A stretch of 64,000 bases of DNA from Liolophura sinensis (GCF_032854445.1 NW_027017958.1:248001-312000), one strand, 5' to 3'. Shown: positions 36,943 to 52,880, counted from the stretch's first letter. Program-made: numbers and translations. The notes: generated by a model not told the origin, from the sequence alone.

Positions 36943-37870
36943 AGTTACAAGATGAACATTGTTATCAGTATAATGGCATGTTCAGTTACAACATGAACAT
37001 TGTAATCATTATAATAGCATGTTCAGTTACAAGATGAACATTGTAATCAGTATAATAGCATGCTCAGTTACAAAATTAATATTGTAATCATTATAATAGC
37101 GTCAACGGTTACAAAATCATCATTGTAATCAATATAATAGCATGCTCAGTTACAAAATTAATATTGCAGTTACTATATTAGCATATTTCATTACAAGATG
37201 AACATTGTAATCAGTATTATAGCATATGTAGTTACAAGATGAACATTGTAATCATTATAAAAACATCATCAGTGACAAGGTGAACATTGTAATCAGTATA
37301 AAAGCATTGTCAGTTGCAAAATGGACATTGTAATCATTACATTAGCATATTAACTTACAAGATGAATATTGTAATCATTATAATAACATCATCAGTTACA
37401 AAAAAACATTGTATTCATTATATTAGCACGTTCAATTACAAGATGAACATTGTAATCATTATAAAAGCATGTTCAGTTACAAGGTGAACATTGTAATCAT
37501 TATAAAAACATGCTCAGTTACTAGATGAACAATTAAATCATTATAATAGCATGTTCAGTTACAAGGTGGACATTTTAATCAGTATAAAAGCATGCTCAGT
37601 TGCAAAATGGACATTGTAATCATTACATTAGCATATTCAGTTACAAGATGAATATTGTAACATTATAATAACATCATCAGTTACAAAATGAACATTGTAT
37701 TTATTATATTAGCACGTTCAATTACAAGATGAACATTGTAATCATTATAATATCATGCTCAGTTGCAAGATGAAGATTGTAATCGACATAATAGCATGTT
37801 CAGTTACAAGATGAACATTGTAATCATTGTAATAGCATGTTCAGTTACAAAGTGAACATTGTAATCCTTA
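36943..37870 (+). repeat. HOR fragment eq ~1250-2170, second occurrence
   Basis: Continues at offset 20,998 from 15945-16870 and ends with the same CCTTATAATTGTATG junction monomer. A run CAGTTACAAAAAAACATTG near 37393 is shared with 16394 and 58107, whereas other copies have CAAACAAACATTG. Confidence 0.85.
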
Positions 37871-38179
37871 TAATTGTATGTTCAGTTACAAGATGAACAT
37901 TGTAATCATAATAACAGCATGGTCAGTTACAAGATGAACACTGTAATCATTGTAATAGCATGCTCAGTTACAAGATGAACATTGTAATCAGTATTATAGC
38001 ATATTCGGTTACAGGATGAACATTGCAATAACCTAATACCGTGTTCAGTTACAAAATGAACATTAAAACTATTATAATATCACTTTCAGTGACATGGTGA
38101 ACATTGTAATCATTATAATAGCATGTTCAGTTACGAGGTGATTATTGTAATTACTAGAATAGCACGTTCAGTTACAAGA

Positions 38180-38188
38180 CACCCTTTG
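38180..38188 (+). repeat. CACCCTTTG patch monomer, copy 5
   Basis: Same patch, 20,998 bases after copy 3. Confidence 0.85.
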
Positions 38189-38712
38189 TAATTATTATAA
38201 TAGCATCTTCAGTTACAAGATAAACATTGTAATCATTATATTAGCACGTTTAGTTGAAACGTGAGGATTGTAATTGATATAATAGCATGTTCAGTTACAA
38301 GATAAATATTTTAGTTATTGTAATGGCATGTTCATTTACAAGGTGAACATTGTAATCATTATAATAACATGTTTACTTACAAGATGATCATTGTAATCAT
38401 CATATTAGGACGTTCAGTTACAAGATGAACATTGTAATTATTATAAAAGCATGTTCACTTACTAAATGAACATTGTAATTATTATAATATCATGCTTAGT
38501 TACAAGATGAACATTGTTATCAGTATAATAGCATGTTCAGTAACAACATAAACATTGTAATCATTATAATAGCATGCTCAATTACAAGATGAACATTGTA
38601 ATCAGTATAATAGCATGCTCAGTTACAAAATTAACAATGTAATCATTATACTAGTATGCTCAGTTACAAGATGAACATTGTAATCATTATAATAACATGT
38701 TCAGTTACCAGA

Positions 38713-38743
38713 GAGAACGACGTTAAGACCCAAGCACTCACTC
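38713..38743 (+). repeat. GC-rich aberrant monomer, copy 6
   Basis: Same sequence, exactly 20,998 bases after copy 4 and sharing its G type (G at 38769). Confidence 0.9.
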
Positions 38744-41700
38744 AGTTACCAGATGAACATTGTAATCAGTATATTAGGATGTTCAGTTACAAGATGAACA
38801 TTGTAATCAATATAATAGCATATTCAGTTACAAAGTGAACATTGTAATCGACATAATAGCATGTTTAGTTACAAAATGAACATTGTAATCATTATACTAG
38901 TATGCCCAGTTACAAGATGAACATTGTTATCAGTATAATGGCATGTTCAGTTACAACATGAACATTGTAATCATTATAATAGCATGTTCAGTTACAAGAT
39001 GAACATTGTAATCAGTATAATAGCATGCTCAGTTACAAAATTAATATTGTAATCATTATAATAGCGTCAACGGTTACAAAATCATCATTGTAATCAATAT
39101 AATAGCATGCTCAGTTACAAAATTAATATTGCAGTTACTATATTAGCATATTTCATTACAAGATGAACATTGTAATCAGTATTATAGCATATGTAGTTAC
39201 AAGATTAACATTGTAATCATTATAAAAACATCATCAGTGACAAGGTGAACATTGTAATCAGTATAAAAGCATTGTCAGTTGCAAAATGGACATTGTAATC
39301 ATTACATTAGCATATTAACTTACAAGATGAATATTGTAATCATTATAATAACATCATCAGTTACAAACAAACATTGTATTCATTATATTAGCACGTTCAA
39401 TTACAAGATGAACATTGTAATCATTATAAAAGCATGTTCAGTTACAAGGTGAACATTGTAATCATTATAAAAACATGCTCAGTTACTAGATGAACATTTA
39501 AATCATTATAATAGCATGTTCAGTTACAAGGTGGACATTTTAATCAGTATAAAAGCATGCTCAGTTGCAAAATGGACATTGTAATCATTACATTAGCATA
39601 TTCAGTTACAAGATGAATATTGTAACATTATAATAACATCATCAGTTACAAAATGAACATTGTATTCATTATATTAGCACGTTCAATTACAAGATGAACA
39701 TTGTAATCATTATAATATCATGCTCAGTTGCAAGATGAAGATTGTAATCGACATAATAGCATGTTCAGTTACAAGATGAACATTGTAATCATTGTAATAG
39801 CATGTTCAGTTACAAAGTGAACATTGTAATCGACATAATAGCATGTTTAGTTACAAGATGAACATTGTAATCATTGTAATAGCATGTTCAGTTACAAAGT
39901 GAACATTGTAATCAACATAATAGCATGTTCAGTTACAAGATGAACATTGTAATCATTATAAAAACATCATCAGTTGCAAGGTGAACATTGTAATTAGAAT
40001 ACAAGCATGCTCAGTTGCAAAATGGACATTGTAATCATTACAATAGCATATTTAGGTACAAGATGAACATTGTAATCATTATAATAATGTGCTCAGTTAC
40101 AAGGTGAACATTGTAATCATTACAATAGGGTGCTCAGTTACAATATGAACATTGTAATTATTATAATAGCATGTTCAGTTACAGGATGAACATTGTAATA
40201 ATTTAATAGCGTGTTCAGTTACAAAATGAACATTGAAACCATTATAAGAGAATGTTCAGTGCCAAGATAAACATTGCAATCATTATAATAGCATATTCAG
40301 TTACAAGATGAACATTATAATAACCTAATACTGTGTTCAGTTACAAAATGAACATTAAAATTGTTATAATAGCACGTTCAGTGACAAGGTGAACATTTAA
40401 ATCATTATAATAGCATGCTCAGTTACAAGGTGAACATTGTAATCATTATAATAGCGTCAACTGTTACAAAATCATCATTATAATCAATATAATAGCATGC
40501 CTAGTTGCAAAATGAATATTGCAATCATTATATTAGCATATTTCATTACAAGATGAACATTGTAATCATTATTATAGCATATGTAGTTATAAGATGAGCA
40601 TTGTAATCAGTATAAAAGCATGTTCTGTTGCAAAATGAACATTGTAATCATTATTTTAGCATGTTCAGTTACAAGATGAACATTGTAATCATAATAACAG
40701 CATGGTCAGTTACAAGACGAACACTGTAATCATTGTAATAGCATGTTCAGTTACTAGATTACCATTGTAATAATTTAATAGCGTGTTCAGTTACAAAATG
40801 AACATTGAAATCATTATAATAGAATGTTCATTGGCAAGATGAACATTGTAATCATTATAATAGCATATTCAGTTACAAGATGAACATTATAATAACCTAA
40901 TACCGTGTTCATTTACAAAATGAACATTAAAATTATTAAAATAGCACGTTCAGTGACAAAATGATCATTAAAATTATTATAATAGCATGCTCAGTTACAA
41001 GGTGAACATTGTAATCATTATAATAGCGTCAACGGTTACAAGATGAACATTGTAAAAGTTAAAATAGCGTGTTCAGATACAAAATGAACATTGAAATCAT
41101 TATAATAGAATGTTCAGTGGCAAGATAAACATTGTAATCATTATAATAGCATATTCAGTTACAAGATGAACATTATAATAACCTAATACCGTGTTCATTT
41201 ACAAAATGAACATTAAAATTATTAAAATAGCACGTTCAGTGACAAAATGATCATTAAAATTATTATAATAGCATGCTCAGTTACAAGGTGAACATTGTAA
41301 TCATTATAATAGCGTCAACGGTTACAAGATGAACATTGTAAAAGTTAAAATAGCATGTTCAGTTACGAAGTGAACATTATAATCATTATAATAGCATGCT
41401 CAGTTGCAAGATAAACATTGTAATCATTATAATATCATTTTCAGTTACAAGATGAAAATTGTAATCGACATAATAGCATGTTTAGTTGCATGATGAACAT
41501 TGTAATCATTGTAATAGCATGTTCAGTTACAAAGTAAACATTGTAATCATTATAATAGCCTTAACGGTTACAAAATCATCATTGTAATCAATATAATAGC
41601 ATGCACAGTTACAAAATGAATATTGCAATCATTATATTAGCATATTTCATAACAAGATGAACATTGTAATCATTATTATAGCAGATGTAGTTACAAGATG

Positions 41701-44700
41701 AACACTGTAATCATTATAAAAACATCATCAGTTACAAGGTGGACATTGTAATCAGTGTAAAACCATGCTCAGTTGCAAAATGGACATTGTAATCATTACA
41801 TTAGCATGTTCAGTTACAAGATGAACATTGTAATCATTATAATATCATGCTCAGTTGCAAGATGAAGATTGTAATCGAGATAATAGCATGTTCAGTTACA
41901 AGATGAACATTGTAATCATTGTAATAGCATGTTCAGTTACAAAGTGAACATTGTAATTAGTATACAAGCATGCTCAGTTGCAAAATGGACATTGTAATCA
42001 TTACAATAGCATATTCAGTTACAAGATGAACATTGTAATCATTATAATAATGTGCTCCGTTACAAGGTGAACATTGGAATCATTACAATAGCGTGCTCAG
42101 TTACAAGATGATCATTGTAATCATTAAAAAAACATGCCCAGTTACAAGATGAACATTGTAAAAGGTATAATATCATGTTCAGTTACGAAGTGAACATTGT
42201 AATCATTACAAAAGCATGCTCAGTTGCATGATAAACATTGTAATCATTAAAATATCATTTTCAGTTAAAAGATGAAGATTGTAATCGACATAATAGCATG
42301 TTCAGTTACAAGATAAACATTGTAATCATTGTAATAGCATGTTCAGTTACAAAGTAAACATTGTAATTATTATATTAGCGTCAACTGTTACAAAATCATC
42401 ATTGTAATCAATATAATAGTATGCTCAGTTACAAAATGAATATTGCAATTATTATATTAGCATATTTCATTACAAGATGAACATTGTAATCATTATTATA
42501 GCATATGTAGTTACAAGATAAACATTGTAATCATTTTAAAAACATCATCAGTTACAAGGTGAACATTGTAATCAGTATAAAAGCATACTCAGTTGCAAAA
42601 TGGACATTGTAATCATTATAATCATATTCACTTACAAGATGAATATTGTAATCATTATAATAACATCATCAGTTACAAAATAAACATTGTATTCATTATA
42701 TTAGCACGTTCAATTACAAGATGAACATTGTAATCATTATAAACAGCATGTTCAGTTGCAAGGTGAACATTGTAATCCTTATAAAAACATGCTCAGTTAC
42801 AAGATGAACATTGTAATCATTATAATAGCATGTTCAGTTACAAGGTGGACATTGTAATCAGTATAAAAGCATGCTCAGTTGCAAAATGGACATTGTAATC
42901 ATTACATTAGCATATTCACTTACAAGATGAACATTGTAATTATTATAATAACATCATCAGTTACAAAATGAACATTGTATTCATTATATTAGCACGTTAA
43001 ACTACAAGATGAACATTGTAATCATTATAATATCATGCTCAGTTTCAAGATGAAGATTGTAATCGACATAATAGCATGTTCAGTTACAAGATGAACATTG
43101 TAATCATTGTAATAGCATGTTCAGTTACAAAGTGAACATTGTAATCCTTATAATTGCATGTTCAGTTACAAGATGAACATTGTAATCATTATAAAAACAT
43201 CATCAGTTGCAAGGTGAACATTGTTATCAGTATACAAGCATGCTCAGTTGCAAAATGGACAGTGTAATCATTACAATAGCATAGTCAGTTACATGATGAA
43301 CATTGTAATCATTATAATAATGTGCTCAGTTACAAGGTGAACATTGTAATCATTACAATAGAGTGCTCAGTTACAAGATGAACATTGTAATCATTATAAA
43401 AACATCATCAGTTACAAGGTGAACATTGTAATCAGTATAAAAGCATGCTCAGTTGCAAAATGGACATTGTAATCATTACATTAGCATATTCACTTACAAG
43501 ATGAATATTGTAATCATTACAATAACATCATCAGTTACAAAATAAACATTGTATTCATTATATTAGCACGTTCAATTACAAGATGAACATTGTAATCATT
43601 ATAAAAGCATGTTTAGTTGCAAGGTGAACATTGTAATCATTATAAAAACATGCTCAGTTACAAGATTAACATTGAAGTCATTATAATAGCATGTTCAGTT
43701 ACAAGGTGGACATTGTAATCAGTATAAAAGCATGCTCAGTTGGAGAATGGACATTATAATTATTACATTAGCATATTCAGTTACAAGATGAATATTGTTA
43801 TCATTATAATAACATCATCAGTTACAAAATGAACATTGTATTCATTATATTAGCACGTTCAATTACAAGATGATCATTGTAATCATTATAATATCATGCT
43901 CAGTTGCAAGATGAATATTGTAATCGACATAATAGCATGTTCAGTTACAAGATGAACATTGTAATCATTGTAATAGCATGTTCAGTTACAAAGTGAACAT
44001 TGTAATCCTTATAATTGCATGTTCAGTTACCAGATGAACATTGTAATCATTATAAAAACATCATCAGTTGCAAGGTGAACATTGTAATCAGTATACAAGC
44101 ATGCTCAGTTGCAAAATGGACATTGTAATCATTACAATAGCATATTCAGGTACAAGATGATGTTGTAATCATTATAATAATGTGCTCAGTTACAAGGTGA
44201 ACATTGTAATCATTACAATATCGTGCTCAGTTACAATATGAACATTGTAATAATTTAATAGCGTGTTCAGTTACAAAATGAACATTGAAACCATTATAAG
44301 AGAATGTTCAGTGCCAAGATAAACATTGCAATCATTATAATAGCATATTCAGTTACAAGATGAACATTATAATAACCTAATACTGTGTTCAGTTACAAAA
44401 TGAACATTAAAATTGTGATAATAGCACGTTCAGTGACAAGGTGAACATTTAAATCATTATAATAGCATGCTCAGTTACAAGGTGAACATTGTAATCATTA
44501 TAATAGCGTCAACTGTTACAAAATCATCATTGTAATCAATATAATAGCATGCCTAGTTACAAAATGAATATTGCAATTATTATATTAGCATATTTCATTA
44601 CAAGATGAACATTGTAATCATTATTATAGCATATGTAGTTATAAGATGAGCATTGTAATCAGTATAAAAGCATGTTCTGTTGCAAAATGAACATTGTAAT

Positions 44701-45014
44701 CATTATTTTAGCATGTTCAGTTACAAGATGAACATTGTAATCATAATAACAGCATGGTCAGTTACAAGATGAACACTGTAATCATTGTAAAAGCATGCTC
44801 AGTTACAAGATGAACATTGTAATCAGTATTATAGCATATTCGGTTACAGGATGAACATTGCAATGACCTAATACCGTGTTCAGTTACAAAATGAACATTA
44901 AAACTATTATAATATCACTTTCAGTGACATGGTGAACATTGTAATCATTATAATAGCATGTTCAGTTACGAGGTGATTATTGTAATTACTAGAATAGCAC
45001 GTTCAGTTACAAGA

Positions 45015-45023
45015 CACCCTTTG
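45015..45023 (+). repeat. CACCCTTTG patch monomer, copy 6
   Basis: Same patch in the HOR starting at 44493. Confidence 0.85.
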
Positions 45024-45547
45024 TAATTATTATAATAGCATCTTCAGTTACAAGATAAACATTGTAATCATTATATTAGCACGTTTAGTTGAAACGTGAG
45101 GATTGTAATTGATATAATAGCATGTTCAGTTACAAGATAAATATTTTAGTTATTGTAATGGCATGTTCATTTACAAGGTGAACATTGTAATCATTATAAT
45201 AACATGTTTACTTACAAGATGATCATTGTAATCATCATATTAAGACGTTCAGTTACAAGATGAACATTGTAATTATTATAAAAGCATGTTCACTTACTAA
45301 ATGAACATTGTAATTATTATAATATCATGCTTAGTTACAAGATGAACATTGTTATCAGTATAATAGCATGTTCAGTAACAACATAAACATTGTAATCATT
45401 ATAATAGCATGCTCAATTACAAGATGAACATTGTAATCAGTATAATAGCATGCTCAGTTACAAAATTAACAATGTAATCATTATACTAGTATGCTCAGTT
45501 ACAAGATGAACATTGTAATCATTATAATAACATGTTCAGTTACCAGA

Positions 45548-45578
45548 GAGAACGACGTTAAGACCCAAGCACTCACTC
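45548..45578 (+). repeat. GC-rich aberrant monomer, copy 7
   Basis: Same sequence, 6,835 bases after copy 6, which is the canonical HOR spacing. The diagnostic base is T at 45604 (type T). Confidence 0.9.
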
Positions 45579-48500
45579 AGTTACCAGATGAACATTGTAA
45601 TCATTATATTAGGATGTTCAGTTACAAGATGAACATTGTAATCAATATAATAGCATATTCAGTTACAAAGTGAACATTGTAATCGACATAATAGCATGTT
45701 TAGTTACAAAATGAACATTGTAATCATTATACTAGTATGCCCAGTTACAAGATGAACATTGTTATCAGTATAATGGCATGTTCAGTTACAACATGAACAT
45801 TGTAATCATTATAATAGCATGTTCAGTTACAAGATGAACATTGTAATCAGTATAATAGCATGCTCAGTTACAAAATTAATATTGTAATCATTATATTAAC
45901 GTCAACGGTTACAAAATCATCATTGTAATCAATATAATAGCATGCTCAGTTACAAAATTAATATTGCAGTTACTATATTAGCATATTTCATTACAAGATG
46001 AACATTGTAATCAGTATTATAGCATATGTAGTTACAAGATGAACATTGTAATCATTATAAAAACATCATCAGTGACAAGGTGAACATTGTAATCAGTATA
46101 AAAGCATTGTCAGTTGCAAAATGGACATTGTAATCATTACATTAGCATATTAACTTACAAGATGAATATTGTAATCATTATAATAACATCATCAGTTACA
46201 AACAAACATTGTATTCATTATATTAGCACGTTCAATTACAAGATGAACATTGTAATCATTATAAAAGCATGTTCAGTGACAAGATGAACATTGTAATCAT
46301 TATAAAAACATGCTCAGTTACTAGATGAACATTTAAATCATTATAATAGCATGTTCAGTTACAAGGTGGACATTTTAATCAGTATAAAAGCATGCTCAGT
46401 TGCAAAATGGACATTGTAATCATTACATTAGCATATTCAGTTACAAGATGAATATTGTAACATTATAATAACATCATCAGTTACAAAATGAACATTGTAT
46501 TCATTATATTAGCACGTTCAATTACAAGATGAACATTGTAATCATTATAATATCATGCTCAGTTGCAAGATGAAGATTGTAATCGACATAATAGCATGTT
46601 CAGTTACAAGATGAACATTGTAATCATTGTAATAGCATGTTCAGTTACAAAGTGAACATTGTAATCGACATAATAGCATGTTTAGTTACAAGATGAATAT
46701 TGTAATCATTGTAATAGCATGTTCAGTTACAAAGTGAACATTGTAATCGACATAATAGCATGTTCAGTTACAAGATGAACATTGTAATCATTATAAAAAC
46801 ATCATCAGTTGCAAGGTGAACATTGTAATTAGAATACAAGCATGCTCAGTTGCAAAATGGACATTGTAATCATTACAATAGCATATTTAGGTACAAGATG
46901 AACATTGTAATCATTATAATAATGTGCTCAGTTACAAGGTGAACATTGTAATCATTACAATAGGGTGCTCAGTTACAATATGAACATTGTAATCATTATA
47001 ATAGCATGTTCAGTTACAGGATGAACATTGTAATAATTTAATAGCGTGTTCAGTTACAAAATGAACATTGAAACCATTAGAAGAGAATGTTCAGTGCCAA
47101 GATAAACATTGCAATCATTATAATAGCATATTCAGTTACAAGATGAACATTATAATAACCTAATACTGTGTTCAGTTACAAAATGAACATTAAAATTGTT
47201 ATAATAGCACGTTCAGTGACAAGGTGAACATTTAAATCATTATAATAGCATGCTCAGTTACAAGGTGAACATTGTAATCATTATAATAGGGTCAACTGTT
47301 ACAAAATCATCATTATAATCAATATAATAGCATGCCTAGTTGCAAAATGAATATTGCAATCATTATATTAGCATATTTCATTACAAGATGAACATTGTAA
47401 TCATTATTATAGAATATGTAGTTATAAGATGAGCATTGTAATCAGTATAAAAGCATGTTCTGTTGCAAAATGAACATTGTAATCATTATTTTAGCATGTT
47501 CAGTTACAAGATGAACATTGTAATCATAATAACAGCATGGTCAGTTACAAGATGAACACTGTAATCATTGTAATAGCATGTTCAGTTACTAGATTACCAT
47601 TGTAATAATTTAATAGCGTGTTCAGTTACAAAATGAACATTGAAATCATTATAATAGAATGTTCATTGGCAAGATGAACATTGTAATCATTATAATAGCA
47701 TATTCAGTTACAAGATGAACATTATAATAACCTAATACCGTGTTCATTTACAAAATGAACATTAAAATTATTAAAAAAGCACGTTCAGTGACAAAATGAT
47801 CATTAAAATTATTATAATAGCATGCTCAGTTACAAGGTGAACATTGCAATCATTATAATAGCGTCAACGGTTACAAGATGAACATTGTAAAAGTTAAAAT
47901 AGCGTGTTCAGATACAAAATGAACATTGAAATCATTATAATAGAATGTTCAGTGGCAAGATAAACATTGTAATCATTATAATAGCATATTCAGTTACAAG
48001 ATGAACATTATAATAACCTAATACCGTGTTCATTTACAAAATGAACATTAAAATTATTAAAATAGCACGTTCAGTGACAAAATGATCATTAAAATTATTA
48101 TAATAGCATGCTCAGTTACAAGGTGAACATTGTAATCATTATAATAGCGTCAACGGTTACAAGATGAACATTGTAAAAGTTAAAATAGCATGTTCAGTTA
48201 CGAAGTGAACATTATAATCATTATAATAGCATGCTCAGTTGCAAGATAAACATTGTAATCATTATAATATCATTTTCAGTTACAAGATGAAAATTGTAAT
48301 CGACATAATAGCATGTTTAGTTGCATGATGAACATTGTAATCATTGTAATAGCATGTTCAGTTACAAAGTAAACATTGTAATCATTATAATAGCCTTAAC
48401 GGTTACAAAATCATCATTGTAATCAATATAATAGCATGCACAGTTACAAAATGAATATTGCAATCATTATATTAGCATATTTCATAACAAGATGAACATT

Positions 48501-50180
48501 GTAATCATTATTATAGCATATGTAGTTACAAGATGAACACTGTAATCATTATAAAAACATCATCAGTTACAAGGTGGACATTGTAATCAAAGTAAAACCA
48601 TGCTCAGTTGCAAAATGGACATTGTAATCATTACATTAGCATGTTCAGTTACAAGATGAACATTGTAATCATTATAATATCATGCTCAGTTGCAAGATGA
48701 AGATTGTAATCGAGATAATAGCATGTTCAGTTAAAAGATGAACATTGCAATCATTGTAATAGCATGTTCAGTTACAAAGTGAACATTGTAATTAGTATAC
48801 AAGCATGCTCAGTTGCAAAATGGACATTGTAATCATTACAATAGCATATTCAGTTACAAGATGAACATTGTAATCATTATAATAATGTGCTCCGTTACAA
48901 GGTGAACATTGGAATCATTACAATAGCATGCTCAGTTACAAGATGATCATTGTAATCATTAAAAAAACATGCCCAGTTACAAGATGAACATTGTAAAAGG
49001 TATAATATCATGTTCAGTTACGAAGTGAACATTGTAATCATTACAAAAGCATGCTCAGTTGCATGATAAACATTGTAATCATTAAAATATCATTTTCAGT
49101 TAAAAGATGAAGATTGTAATCGACATAATAGCATGTTCAGTTACAAGATAAACATTGTAATCATTGTAATAGCATGTTCAGTTACAAAGTAAACATTGTA
49201 ATTATTATATTAGCGTCAACTGTTACAAAATCATCATTGTAATCAATATAATAGTATGCTCAGTTACAAAATGAATATTGCAATTATTATATTAGCATAT
49301 TTCATTACAAGATGAACATTGTAATCATTATTATAGCATATGTAGTTACAAGATAAACATTGTAATCATTTTAAAAACATCATCAGTTACAAGGTGAACA
49401 TTGTAATCAGTATAAAAGCATGCTCAGTTGGAGAATGGACATTATAATAATTACATTAGCATATTCAGTTACAAGATGAATATTGTAATCATTATAATAA
49501 CATCATCAGTTACAAAATGAACATTGTATTCATTATATTAGCACGTTCAATTACAAGATGATCATTGTAATCATTATAATATCATGCTCAGTTGCAAGAT
49601 GAATATTGTAATCGACATAATAGCATGTTCAGTTACAAGATGAACATTGTAATCATTGTAATAGCATGTTCAGTTACAAAGTGAACATTGTAATCCTTAT
49701 AATTGCATGTTCAGTTACCAGATGAACATTGTAATCATTATAAAAACATCATCAGTTGTAAGGTGAACATTGTAATCAGTATACAAGCATGCTCAGTTGC
49801 AAAATGGACATTGTAATCATTACAATAGCATATTCAGGTACAAGATGATGTTGTAATCATTATAATAATGTGCTCAGTTACAAGGTGAACATTGTAATCA
49901 TTACAATATCGTGCTCAGTTACAATATGAACATTGTAATAATTTAATAGCGTGTTCAGTTACAAAATGAACATTGAGACCATTATAAGAGAATGTTCAGT
50001 GCCAAGATAAACATTGCAATCATTATAATAGCATATTCAGTTACAAGATGAACATTATAATAACCTAATACTGTGTTCAGTTACAAAATGAACATTAAAA
50101 TTGTGATAATAGCACGTTCAGTGACAAGGTGAACATTTAAATCATTATAATAGCATGCTCAGTTACAAGGTGAACATTGT

Positions 50181-50510
50181 AATCATTATAATAGCGTCAA
50201 CTGTTACAAAATCATCATTGTAATCAATATAATAGCATGCCTAGTTACAAAATGAATATTGCAATTATTATATTAGCATATTTCATTACAAGATGAACAT
50301 TGTAATCATTATTATAGCATATGTAGTTATAAGATGAGCATTGTAATCAGTATAAAAGCATGTTCTGTTGCAAAATGAACATTGTAATCATTATTTTAGC
50401 ATGTTCAGTTACAAGATGAACATTGTAATCATAATAACAGCATGGTCAGTTACAAGATGAACACTGTAATCATTGTAATAGCATGCTCAGTTACAAGATG
50501 AACATTGTAA
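50181..50510 (+). repeat. HOR 5' fragment eq 1-330, second occurrence
   Basis: Same structure and same jump to eq ~4380 as 33401-33730. The distance from the start to GTGCTCCG is 343 bases in both. Confidence 0.87.
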
Positions 50511-52695
50511 TCATTATAATAATGTGCTCCGTTACAAGGTGAACATTGGAATCATTACAATAGCGTGCTCAGTTACAAGATGATCATTGTAATCATTAAA
50601 AAAACATGCCCAGTTACAAGATGAACATTGTAAAAAGTATAATATCATGTTCAGTTACGAAGTGAACATTGTAATCATTATAAAAGCATGCTCAGTTGCA
50701 TGATAAACATTGTAATCATTAAAATATCATTTTCAGTTAAAAGATGAAGATTGTAATCGACATAATAGCATGTTCAGTTACAAGATAAACATTGTAATCA
50801 TTGTAATAGCAAGTTCAGTTACAAAGTAAACATTGTAATTATTATATTAGCGTCAACTGTTACAAAATCATCATTGTAATCAATATAATAGTATGCTCAG
50901 TTACAAAATGAATATTGCAATTATTATATTAGCATATTTCATTACAAGATGAACATTGTAATCATTATTATAGCATATGTAGTTACAAGATAAACATTGT
51001 AATCATTTTAAAAACATCATCAGTTACAAGGTGAACATTGTAATCAGTATAAAAGCATACTCAGTTGCAAAATGGACATTGTAATCATTATAATCATATT
51101 CACTTACAAGATGAATATTGTAATCATTATAATAACATCATCAGTTACAAAATAAACATTGTATTCATTATATTAGCACGTTCAATTACAAGATGAACAT
51201 TGTAATCATTATAAACAGCATGTTCAGTTGCAAGGTGAACATTGTAATCATTATAAAAACATGCTCAGTTACAAGATGAACATTGTAATCATTATAATAG
51301 CATGTTCAGTTACAAGGTGGACATTGTAATCAGTATAAAAGCATGCTCATTTGCAAAATGGACATTGTAATCATTACATTAGCATATTCACTTACAAGAT
51401 GAACATTGTAATTATTATAATAACATCATCAGTTACAAAATGAACATTGTATTCATTATATTAGCACGTTAAACTACAAGATGAACATTGTAATCATTAT
51501 AATATCATGCTCAGTTTCAAGATGAAGATTGTAATCGACATAATAGCATGTTCAGTTACAAGATGAACATTGTAATCATTGTAATAGCATGTTCAGTTAC
51601 AAAGTGAACATTGTAATCCTTATAATTGCATGTTCAGTTACAAGATGAACATTGTAATCATTATAAAAACATCATCAGTTGCAAGGTGAACATTGTTATC
51701 AGTATACAAGCATGCTCAGTTGCAAAATGGACAGTGTAATCATTACAATAGCATATTCAGTTACATGATGAACATTGTAATCATTATAATAATGTGCTCA
51801 GTTACAAGGTGAACATTGTAATCATTACAATAGCGTGCTCAGTTACAAGATGAACATTGTAATCATTATAAAAACATCATCAGTTACAAGGTGAACATTG
51901 TAATCAGTATAAAAGCATGCTCAGTTGCAAAATGGACATTGTAATCATTACATTAGCATATTCACTTACAAGATGAATATTGTAATCATTATAATAACAT
52001 CATCAGTTACAAAATAAACATTGTATTCATTATATTAGCACGTTCAATTACAAGATGAACATTGTAATCATTATAAAAGCATGTTTAGTTGCAAGGTGAA
52101 CATTGTAATCATTATAAAAACATGCTCAGTTACAAGATTAACATTGAAGTCATTATAATAGCATGTTCAGTTACAAGGTGGACATTGTAATCAGTATATA
52201 AGCATGCTCAGTTGGAGAATGGACATTATAATTATTACATTAGCATATTCAGTTACAAGATGAATATTGTAATCATTATAACAACATCATCAGTTACAAA
52301 ATGAACATTGTATTCATTATATTAGCACGTTCAATTACAAGATGATCATTGTAATCATTATAATATCATGCTCAGTTGCAAGATGAATATTGTAATCGAC
52401 ATAATAGCATGTTCAGTTACAAGATGAACATTGTAATCATTGTAATAGCATGTTCAGTTACAAAGTGAACATTGTAATCCTTATAATTGCATGTTCAGTT
52501 ACCAGATGAACATTGTAATCATTATAAAAACATCATCAGTTGCAAGGTGAACATTGTAATCAGTATACAAGCATGCTCAGTTGCAAAATGGACATTGTAA
52601 TCATTACAATAGCATATTCAGGTACAAGATGATGTTGTAATCATTATAATAATGTGCTCAGTTACAAGGTGAACATTGTAATCATTACAATAGCG
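50511..52695 (+). repeat. Partial HOR eq ~4380-6565
   Basis: Starts at GTGCTCCG (50524) and has the GTAAAAAGTATAAT and GCAAGTTCAG variants. The 368-bp segment is single here. From about 51.3 kb it shares private changes with 21.8-23.2 kb at offset 29,470 (TCATTTGCAAAATGG near 51347, CAGTATATAAGC near 52192). It leads into the second patchwork segment. Confidence 0.86.
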
Positions 52696-52880
52696 TGCTC
52701 AGTTACAATATGAACATTGTAATCATTATAATAGCATGTTCAGTTACAGGATGAACATTGTAATTATTATCATATCATGCTTAGTTACAAGATGAACATT
52801 GTTATCAGTATAATAGCATTTTCAGTTACAAGATGAACATTGCAATCATTATAAAAGCATATTCAGTTACAAGATGAACA
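52696..52880 (+). repeat. Patchwork junction segment, copy 2
   Basis: Matches 23225-23410 at offset 29,470, including the otherwise unseen GCATTTTCAG monomer and ATTATCATATCATGC. Two occurrences of such an idiosyncratic join imply that it arose once and was then copied within a longer block. Confidence 0.78.

Larger units (their letters stand above)
37886..44492 (+). repeat. Higher-order repeat eq ~230-6835
   Basis: Matches 16885 onward at offset 20,998 through about 44218, then follows the normal HOR end rather than the patchwork. It shares AATCAACATAATAG near 39910 and AATTATTATAATAG near 40155 with the earlier segment. In its distal part it carries GCATAGTCAG near 43278, as copy 1 does, so the two segments are not equally close over their whole length. 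Confidence 0.88.
44493..50180 (+). repeat. Higher-order repeat with a 1,147-bp deletion
   Basis: Follows copy 1 at offset 44,492 to about 49400, then at offset 43,345. The missing piece is eq ~4925-6072, 28 monomers less one base. The join lies inside the shared CAGTATAAAAGCATGCTCAG motif and leads directly into the TTGGAGAATGG monomer. The deletion removes one 860-bp block and part of the other. Confidence 0.89.
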
